Source: Fragilaria radians
Lineage: Eukaryota > Bacillariophyta > Fragilariophyceae > Fragilariales > Fragilariaceae
Assembly: GCA_900642245.1 (NCBI GenBank)
Contig: CAAAJI010000356.1
Span: forward strand, 1,690-16,839
Reading direction: 5' to 3'
DNA: 15,150 bases
Shown: one piece after another, positions 9,110 to 15,150 of the stretch
Layout of the letters: every line of letters starts with the position of its first letter
Numbering within the stretch: position 1 is the first letter of the stretch
Translations under genes and position numbers: made by a program
The notes under the pieces: generated by a model
What the model saw: the letters and a program-made list of their open reading frames with translations, nothing else
Told to the model about the DNA's origin: nothing
Database searches by the model: none

Positions 9110-10031
9110 AACATCAAATAGTTAATCCTAAGACTGTTCTTATTTTATCCTTCTCAGTAGTATTAAGAGATGGATGAGTATTATGAATCTGTCTTGCATT
9201 ATTTTCCTTATTCTGTTGATCATGTCTGATCTGATGGCATGTGATCTAAGGGAGTTACATCTTGCTATACAGGATATAACATTAAATCTTCAAAGCCTGT
9301 ATCAACCATACCAATATTTTGAGCATTCTGGACCCAACGGCGTTTCTTAGTCTCAACATAAGTCCAGGTCATATAAGGCATCTTCATAGTCTTCAACCCA
9401 TTTAAACAATCCTCCTTTGTAATGCCGAGGGAAAATTGAAGTAATGGCATTCTCAAGCTTTCTCATTCTATCATCTGTGTCATGACCGGATGCCATCTTG
9501 TTTATTCCTCTTTCCCCTCAAGATTCTGCGTGCTCCTGAGTAACGCGCCATATAGCGCGCGTGCCACCCTTTTGAATTGGGAATCAGATGTGACTTCATC
9601 GAAAAATCTTTCTCAATATGCAGTTTGAAAATCTTTATCAAATACATATCCAGCACCAATTTGCCTATAATGACCTTCAACATTTGTTTCTAAGCAATTC
9701 AAAACGGTTGATACTTTCATCCCAAATGACTCTTGAAGGTAGGGCTCATCACTTTCAGCTAGGCGCTAAGATGATCTGGAATTTCATGTCCTTCTACATC
9801 AAGAGGATACTGGTTATCTTCTTATTTCTTTTTCACATTATTCCTAAATCCTTCAAAATCCGGTGCTTGCATAAATGCATAGTTTGGGTTCTTGAGATAG
9901 AAGTCATTTGTCTTAGATCTTTCAGGTACCTTAGATCTCTTTGTAAATTCTGAGAGTACACTTGGCATTGATTTTGTACTGACATATGATACATTCTTCT
10001 TGGATCTGATGCTAATTGTGCATCCAACCAA
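9110..10031 (-). pseudogene. Decayed gag fragments
   Basis: Several short frames in series look protein-like. 10031-9822 contains KTNDFYLKNPNYAFMQAPDF. 9765-9502 contains QIGAGYVFDKDFQTAY, one in-frame TGA at 9613-9615, then FFDEVTSDSQFKRVARALYG and STQNLEGKEE. 9496-9353 begins with an ATG and includes ITSIFPRHYKGGLFKWVEDY. The frame of 9456-9265 gives KKRRWVQNAQNIGMVDTGFE. Another ends near 9114 with NKENNARQIHNTH. Together they resemble the gag of the diatom copia group to which the neighbouring protease belongs. Gag is poorly conserved, so confidence is moderate. Confidence 0.5.
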
Positions 10032-10062
10032 GAAATCTTGACTTATAGAATCCTCTTAATGA

Positions 10063-11083
10063 TTTAGGCAAACAGAACGAGATCCAAAACAGGTCATTTG
10101 GACCAAAATGTTGGAAATAGGACTAGGTCAAAGCTATAAGCCATCTGTCTTCCTCCCTCTGTATGATATAGTTATGATTGAAATTCATGGAAACTATAAA
10201 AATATAGATCTTCATTTAGGAATTCCTGAATGTCAAGTATATCTTAGTGCTTTGATAGGATCTAAGTTCCAAACTGAACTAGATCGCTTACATCAACTAC
10301 ATATATTGGACAGGTCAGAGGATGACCAGGATAAGTCGGGAATGTACCAAGGTGCTTAAGTATTGTGAAGAAATAGGTATGAGCACAAGTACAAATCATA
10401 AATGCCTAGTAGAATGGAATGATATCAATAAACCACAGTCATGGGTTAATTTCTTTGCGCTTAGTCTCAGCAACCCTACAGCAGTAATCTCATTTGCAAG
10501 GGGCCAAAACCATCTAGATAGGATATCTTTTTATCCTCTTAAACAATATTGTAAGACCAAAACACCTATGGAAATTACTAGGGTATATAAGGCTTCAACA
10601 AGTCCAACAGGTATCAAACATAAATTTGGAATTCAAGTTCCCAAGGGAATCAAGAACGCTATCAATTTAGATAAGAAAAAAGGTAATAATCTTTGGGAGG
10701 AAGCAATTAAGACTGAGCTTAAGCAACTTATCGATTATGAGACATTTATAGTACTTGATTCAAGGGAGGACATACCTAAGGGGTATCAAAAGATTCCATA
10801 TCACATAGTATTTGATGTCAAATATTACCTAAGGCATAAAGCAAGACTGGTTGCAGGTGGTAATTGGACGGTCAATGACAAAGAAGATATCTATTCAGGC
10901 GTTGTACGAATGGATACCGTAAGAATTGGGTTTTTCTTAGGAGAATTATATGGACTCTCTTGTTGTGCATGCGATATTGGAAATGCCTTTTTGTACGGGA
11001 AAACCAAGGATAAGGTCTACATTACTGCAGGTCCAGAGTTTGGTGCAACTCTGTTACAGTGGAAAGAATCTAATTATCAATAA
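10063..11083 (+). pseudogene. Copia linker and reverse transcriptase N-terminal part
   Basis: Frame 1 from 10063 reads FRQTERDPKQVIWTKMLEIG and LHLGIPECQVYLSALIGSKF up to about 10350. A frameshift near 10320-10350 moves it to frame 2, which holds KCLVEWNDINKPQSWVNFFA (similar to a chromodomain-like module of these elements), then the RVT_2 start NNLWEEAIKTELKQL, GYQKIPYHIVFDVKYYLRHK, ARLVAGG, YSGVV and CDIGNAFLYGK. The Asp at 10973-10975 is the first catalytic Asp of RT. After AGPEFG the frame runs off into a TAA at 11081-11083 because of a second frameshift near 11040. The RT assignment is strong. Confidence 0.85.
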
Positions 11084-11604
11084 GTCATTATATGGATTGA
11101 AGACTTCTGCAGCAAGATTTCATGAACATTTAGCAGAATCATTACTCAGATTAGGATTCAAGAAGACTAAGTATGACTCGGACTTATGGATGATAGATAA
11201 AACATCACATTATGAATATTTAGCTACATATGTGGATGATATTCTTATCTGGGGCAAGGATCCCATGGCAGTAATTAAGTCCTTTGAGAAAAACTATTTA
11301 TTGAAGAATGTAGGTATTCCTGAGTAAAATTTAGGTGGAAATGGGGAATTTCTTGGTGATGCATGGAAGAACCAAGGTTTAGGATTAGCTATCTCACCCA
11401 GAACCTATATCCAGAAAGTCATTCCTAAGTTTGAAAACCTTTTTGGCAAGGAGCTAAAGCCCATCAAGACTCCCATGAGTGAAGGGTATCATCCGGAAGT
11501 AGATGTTACACCATTATGTACCGAGGAAGATTCAGCTAAGTATAGATCTATAATTGGATGTTGTATTTGGAAAATTGTCTTAGGGAGGTTTGATATTTGA
11601 AGGC
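10950..11604 (+). pseudogene. Copia reverse transcriptase palm and C-terminal part
   Basis: In frame 3, after the shift near 11040, the reading continues with KSLYGLKTSAARFHEHLAES, LWMIDKTSHYEYLATYVDDI and KDPMAVIKSFEK. The YVDDI catalytic motif at 11229-11243 is intact. A TAA at 11325-11327 falls where a Tyr codon is expected. The frame then goes on with WKNQGLGLAISPRTYIQKVI, KELKPIKTPMSEGYHPE, PLCTEEDSAKY and IVLGRFDI to a TGA at about 11600. The bases upstream of about 11040 in this frame are a shadow of the other RT frame. RT could not be made from this copy. Confidence 0.83.
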
Positions 11605-12282
11605 TGTTTAGAGGATAATATCTTACCTTAAGAACTTTTCAAAGGAGAGACTTATTATTGATACAGAAAATCCAGATCACTCCTTATACCCTGTTGAGGA
11701 TCACCCTAATTGGAAAGATTTCTATCCAGATGCTGAAGAAGGAATTCCAGACAGCCTTCCTATGTCAAAGGGACCAAAAGTCCGAATGACTGCCTATGTG
11801 GATGCAGATCATGCGCATGATTTAGTAACCAGAAGATCCATTACAGGTATCCTTATGATGTTGAATAATACGCCAATCAGGTGGGTATCTAAACGTCAGA
11901 AGACAGTGGGTTCTTCAACTTACGGATCGTGATTAGTAGCGTCTAGAATTGCCACAGACCTCATTTTGGAAGCAAGGTTCATGTTGAGGTTATTGGGTGT
12001 GGATTTAGATGGACCTACTCTAAACATAGGAAATAATATGTCAGTGGTTCTAAATACTTCAGTTCCTTCAAGTGTCTTGAAGAAAGAGCATAATGCAATT
12101 GCTTACCATTGTGTCCAGGAGGGCTATTGCGGCTAAAGTGATGAGGTTTGCATGTGTAAAGAGTGAAGAAAATGCCATTGACATCCTAACAAAGCCCTTA
12201 AGTAATGAAAGATTCAACATTAGTCAAGAATTGGCTATTCCGTGTCCCAAAGTTAAAAAATGAAAGTTATTTACATGTTTAG
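11599..12282 (+). pseudogene. Copia RNase H domain, catalytically damaged
   Basis: The frame resumes as LKAV, stop, RIISYLKNFSKERLIIDTEN, then FYPDAEEGIP, KVRMTAYVDADHAHDLVTRR, KRQKTVGSSTYGS, stop, LVASRIATDLILEARFML and NNMSVVLNTSVPSS. Compared with the family as I recall it, a stretch between GRFDI and LKAV is deleted. The Asp of VDAD is kept, the catalytic Glu after STYGS is a TGA, and the Asp of the GDNMS motif is Asn (GNNMS). After a frameshift near 12110 the C-terminus reads DILTKPLSNERFN and, one frame over, WLFRVPKLKNESYLHV with a TAG at 12280-12282. Confidence 0.82.
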
Positions 12283-12334
12283 GAACTTTCGGTGATTAGA
12301 ACATAAATTAAAAAAAGTTATACATGTTATATGT

Positions 12335-12350
12335 GAAAGGTAGGAGGAGG
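12335..12350 (+). other. Purine tract, candidate plus-strand priming site
   Basis: GAAAGG, one T, then AGGAGGAGG lies about 50 bases after the end of the polyprotein. That is where an LTR retroelement carries the polypurine tract that primes plus-strand synthesis just before the 3' LTR. The strand agrees with the RT block. Confidence 0.5.
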
Positions 12351-12814
12351 TTTATTTTTATCCGATGTGCCGTCAGATAATAGGGGAGTAGTAAGATATT
12401 GTCACAGGTTATATATTTTAGTTTTACCAGTTGGAAGTGGATGGTTAAGTACTGTCAAATATTCACGATGCTCTGGGTTTGAGTCCTACGTTGTGAAGGA
12501 CCCTTTTGTCAAATAAAACTAGTTACTTAGTTTTGTTTGTTAAAGATACTCTTCATCGCTATTTTTTCAGTTGTTTTTTCAACGATATCATTAATTGGCT
12601 AAACAAGATCATTGATTGCTAAATCTTTGTTATGTTAGAAAAATTGAGGTATATGTTAGAATATCTTTGGCACAACTTAACGGTTCAGGAAAGTGTTCGC
12701 AACGGTAGTTACAGCAATCCTTTTATTGCTAAGATAGAAAGTAGTAAATTAAATTTTAGGCTCACAATTTGCACAAAGAAATAGTGTATAGTATAACTTT
12801 ATTTTAGAACAAAT
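12351..12814. other. Non-coding stretch, possible 3' LTR remnant
   Basis: No gene is visible. By position, the bases after the purine tract should be the 3' LTR of the + strand copia remnant. No second copy of this sequence was noticed in the window, so the LTR ends cannot be set. A tRNA-promoter-like pair of boxes (12437-12449 and 12476-12486) and a repeated TATGTTAGAA (near 12630 and 12652) lie inside. Confidence 0.4.
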
Positions 12815-13532
12815 TTATCTTTCCATCTTAGATTCAAGATTCAGCATTCGAAATACATCGTTAGAATAATCAACTGAATGTCGCATAAACATGCGCGTAG
12901 TACCGCAATTTGTCAACTTCCCTTGAATCTCAGCTGTAGTGGTAACTTCTCCCATCTCTCCAAACGTTCTTAAACTAGAAGGTAGTTTGGGCGAAACTTT
13001 AAATATCAACTGATAATGGCACTTGTTTTAAGCCTTAATGGATGCTATATTAGGCAGGAAGTTGACAGTATTTGCACATTCAGACCACAATTTCATTTTA
13101 TAGCCCTGCATCATTCAAGAACGCACGATTGCGCCTGTAAAGCGTCGGAAACTCTCTCTCAACTTCACCATTAAGTTGTGGGGTCTTTGGACCAGTGCAT
13201 TCAAACTTTATCAAATAACCAATTGATCAACAAGCATCATAAAAGGTCTTTGAATCAATGTACTTGACCTCAATCCCCTTGACTTTTGCATTTTTAATGG
13301 AACAAATAGCCATGTAGATTCTTTCTCCAGGCATTTGACTTCCTCCTTTCCACTCTTTCTTAACAATCTTCTGTCTATCTTACGAAATTGCACATTCTTT
13401 GCACGTTTTAAATTCTAGAATCAACCTGAAACCATGAATATTTGCAGTCTTTTCCAACCTGTCTGAACCACAATGACCTAACATCTTATGAAACTTATTG
13501 ATCTCAACACCTTTCTTAAAAACAGTACTAAG
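12815..13532 (-). pseudogene. Copia integrase with deleted catalytic core
   Basis: From 13532 the - strand gives KKGVEINKFHKMLGHCG and TCKEC, an HX4H...CX2C finger typical of the integrase N-terminus, with a stop at 13380-13382. The next frame (13379-13098) reads KEWKGGSQMPGERIYMAICS, then jumps from IKNAK directly to VKGIEVKYIDSKTFYDAC. The central part of the core, where the first two catalytic Asp residues should be, is missing. After a TGA at 13227-13229 it reads KFECTGPKTPQLNGEVERE, which keeps the region of the catalytic Glu. The C-terminal part reads SSLRTFGEMGEVTTTAEIQG and KLTNCGTTRMFMRHSVDY to a TAA at 12815-12817. Function is lost. Confidence 0.78.
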
Positions 13533-14020
13533 CTATCATCTTTATTCCCGATACCGCTCCATCCTTGCCCTTGAAAAATCTATCAAAAGAGATTTTTGTC
13601 AATCCCTTTCTCAACAAGATGGTGATGGTGTCATCACAAATCCTGCGGCCTTTCTTCAAAGCCTGATTTATACTAAATAGAACTAACCAAAGATATAGGA
13701 CAAACTGAACATCGTGATGAATGATATTAAAAGAAGTTCCATCAATATGAATACTCTGCACTTGAGACTACCAACCTTAGTTACAGTTAAGAAATCCCCA
13801 CTTCAACTCAAATGTCCTCATCAATATCATGAACATCGAACATGCCTGTATCCGAAACACAATACCGTGAACTTGCACCACTATCACAAATCAAAATGTC
13901 ATCCTCAAACATTTCTGCATCCGATGTTGGTGTAAAAACTATACCTTGTGACTCGTAATTTTCTCGATTGCGATGACCGTAGTTACTATTACCTGAAGGG
14001 CAATTATTGTTATTGTTGAG
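13528..14020 (-). pseudogene. Copia aspartic protease fragment
   Basis: An open stretch from 14020 to the TGA at 13808-13810 begins Asn-rich and reads YGHRNRENYESQGIVFTPTS, then EDDILICDSGASSRYCVSDT. The DSG triad typical of retropepsins is at 13885-13877. After a frameshift the rest continues as VQSIHIDGTSFNIIHHDVQF, LVLFSINQALKKGRRI and ISFDRFFKGKDGAVSGIK up to a TAG at 13528-13530. In a live element this protease would cut the gag-pol polyprotein. The core motif is intact, but the frame is broken between the two parts. Confidence 0.77.
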
Positions 14021-14052
14021 TCATGAGTCCCTTTCTTGAGTTTGAGACAGTT

Positions 14053-14360
14053 TTACTTGATATTTCTCGGCTTGCGCCAATAAGTACAATATATTCCTCC
14101 AGTTGTATTACCCCCGTTATTACCGCCATTTTGATTTCCTCGATTTTTGCATTGGAACAACTTATTTCCAATCTTTCCGCAATTTCTGCATTTACCTTTA
14201 AATTGGCCGCCATAAAACTCCATTTCTTCTGAATTGTTACCATTATCTATATTTAAATTTAAGTTAATCTTTCAAAGTGCAAACTCAACTCTGCTCTGAT
14301 TTCAGCAACAGTTAAGGGGTTTTCATCATCTCCAATTCTTCTCTCTAGTAAAGCAACTTT
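14053..14360 (-). pseudogene. Gag C-terminus with two damaged zinc knuckles
   Basis: From 14360 the - strand reads KVALLERRIGDDENP and TVAEIRAELSLHFERL, typical of a copia gag (UBN2-type) end, then stops. In another frame an ATG at 14223 opens 56 codons with GGQFKGKCRNCGKIGNKLFQ followed by C. This is a CX2CX4HX4C knuckle in which the His position is Asn. Downstream, YCTYWRKPRNIK looks like a second knuckle whose second Cys is Trp and whose Gly-His is Arg-Asn, ending in a TAA at 14053-14055. Such knuckles bind the element RNA; these have lost metal ligands. Confidence 0.78.
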
Positions 14361-14464
14361 GTAAACAATAATCTGATGTGAGATGATGGTGTCTCAATGA
14401 GTTTCCCCTGTAAACTTGCTCATTTCTTTGCGTTGATTTTCTACACGGTTTGAAATGCCAATCT

Positions 14465-14520
14465 ACAAGATAGTAATTGCATTACTCTACAGCACACAAG
14501 ATAGTAATTGCATTACTCTA
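14465..14520. repeat. 25-base direct repeat, period 31
   Basis: The 25 bases at 14465-14489 (starting ACAAGATAGT and ending ATTACTCTA) recur exactly at 14496-14520, separated by six bases. The repeat lies at the gag edge of the - strand copia remnant, where similarity to gag fades. It is probably a small local duplication. Confidence 0.85.
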
Positions 14521-15150
14521 ACGTTTGTACACGTTCACTTTGAGAAAGCTCTTCCATTGTATGAAATTATTATGCAATCTCTGTTGAATGCTCAGTCCGT
14601 TTGTGTTGCTTCTAATGTGGTGAATGTTGACTGAATTTTGAGGCTGCTATTGTTAATTCATTCTTATTTTACTAAAAACTGTAGATTATGATGATATTCA
14701 TTCAAGTCAAATCTCTACTGATAGGAAGCGACATGCGGTAGCAGTGGGAATCAAACCGACGAAGGCACAGAAAAGAAGATTTTCTGTAAGCCTTGCAACA
14801 ATTGCTCATTAGCGATATGTTGAAGTTCTCTATCAACACACTTGGTTGAATGATCCATAAAAAAAGGATGCTTCCAATTCCTTTCCCGTGTTGCAAAGAT
14901 CTTTCCTTCATCTGTCATTTAAAATCTCACCCTCTTCTAGTTCCTTTTTTAAATGACAACATACTATGCACCATCTAGGTAGATGCTGTCTTCAAAAACT
15001 ATTTCCCCCATATGAGGGATGTTCTTGTAGCAGTTTTTACGAGGATTTTAGTTTTTTTGTGGATACAATACAATAATCTACTCCATCATGGAGTGCTTTT
15101 CAAACAAACGGATCTTTAGCTCGGATTTCTCTTCACAATTCAAACTGATT
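14521..15150. other. Unassigned right end of window
   Basis: No gene can be assigned. On the - strand an ATG at 14918 opens 55 codons (MTDEGKIFATRERNWKHPFF at the start, VDRELQHIANEQLLQGLQ later) to a TGA at 14751-14753. The wording looks protein-like but I do not recognise it. It lies upstream of the second copia remnant on the same strand, so it could be gag or leader sequence, or an unrelated dead gene. The remaining bases are AT-rich with nothing recognised. Confidence 0.4.

Larger units (their letters stand above)
7700..10031 (-). mobile_element. Ty1/copia remnant, 5' half (gag-protease-integrase), - strand
   Basis: Read right to left, the - strand shows pieces in copia order: gag-like frames (10031 to about 9110), a gag-protease linker (8982-8683), a protease-like region (about 8637-8315), a post-protease stretch (8314-8122) and the start of integrase (about 7900-7700). 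All are interrupted by stops and frameshifts. No long terminal repeats or target-site duplications were recognised. The wording resembles diatom copia polyproteins as I remember them, and the missing second half of such a polyprotein starts on the opposite strand at 10063. Confidence 0.65.
10063..12350 (+). mobile_element. Ty1/copia remnant, 3' half (linker-RT-RNase H), + strand
   Basis: This block carries the second half of a copia polyprotein: post-integrase linker (10063 to about 10350), reverse transcriptase (to about 11600), RNase H (to 12282) and a purine tract next to a possible 3' LTR. It starts abruptly in the linker just after an in-frame TGA at 10060-10062, with no gag, protease or integrase on this strand. 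The missing half lies immediately to the left on the other strand. At least four frameshifts, several stops and one deletion make it non-autonomous. Confidence 0.8.
12815..14460 (-). mobile_element. Second Ty1/copia remnant (gag end to integrase), - strand
   Basis: Reading right to left, the - strand carries gag C-terminus, zinc knuckles, aspartic protease, integrase zinc finger, integrase core and integrase C-terminal region in the normal copia order, spread over several frames. Its wording (DSGAS protease, CCHC-type knuckles) differs from the 7700-12350 remnant, so it is a different copia lineage. It stops at about 12815, before any RT, and no LTRs were recognised. Heavy stops and frameshifts show it is old. 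Confidence 0.8.

Noticed and set aside
9618..9953. 111-codon + strand frame
   Set aside because: Antisense shadow of the gag-like frames on the - strand.
12430..12500. Functional tRNA gene
   Set aside because: The A and B boxes are suggestive, but no 7-base acceptor stem pairs across the ends and the T-stem has a mismatch.
14735..14765. Second tRNA-like B box (GGTTTGATTCC on the - strand)
   Set aside because: No A box at proper distance and no cloverleaf pairing found.

Overview
The window looks like nuclear DNA of a stramenopile, most likely a pennate diatom. The reasons are an AT-leaning genome, short GT-AG introns, compact genes beside old repeats, and Ty1/copia polyprotein remnants whose protease, linker and reverse transcriptase wording resembles diatom (CoDi-like) elements as I remember them. 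No database search was possible, so the organism is an inference.

Left third (1-6273), the genic part. A sulfotransferase-like type II membrane protein on the + strand runs in from beyond the window start. It converges on a - strand gene for EFL1, the cytosolic GTPase of 60S ribosome maturation. EFL1 faces, across about 500 bases, a small + strand gene with one 90-base intron. That gene encodes a 112-residue protein with a mitochondrial-type presequence and a degenerate EF-hand-like body. The three genes have no evident functional link; the layout is convergent then divergent.

Middle (6274-12814), repeat territory. 6274-7699 holds nothing I can identify. From 7700 to 10031 the - strand carries a decayed gag, protease and start of integrase. 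From 10063 to 12282 the + strand carries the remaining copia order: post-integrase linker, reverse transcriptase and RNase H, followed by a purine tract at 12335-12350. The two blocks are complementary halves of one polyprotein in opposite orientation, which suggests an inversion or a head-to-head join of two truncated copies. Every frame is broken by stops, frameshifts and deletions.

Right end (12815-15150). A second, different copia-type remnant lies on the - strand: gag end, two damaged zinc knuckles, a protease DSG motif, the integrase HHCC finger, a deleted integrase core and the integrase C-terminal region. No RT follows it. A 25-base direct repeat sits at its gag end, and the last 600 bases are unassigned.

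I did not find a new defence system, CRISPR array or RNA gene. The most useful points are the intron-split small gene, the corrected EFL1 start, the 5'-open sulfotransferase and the two-orientation retroelement.
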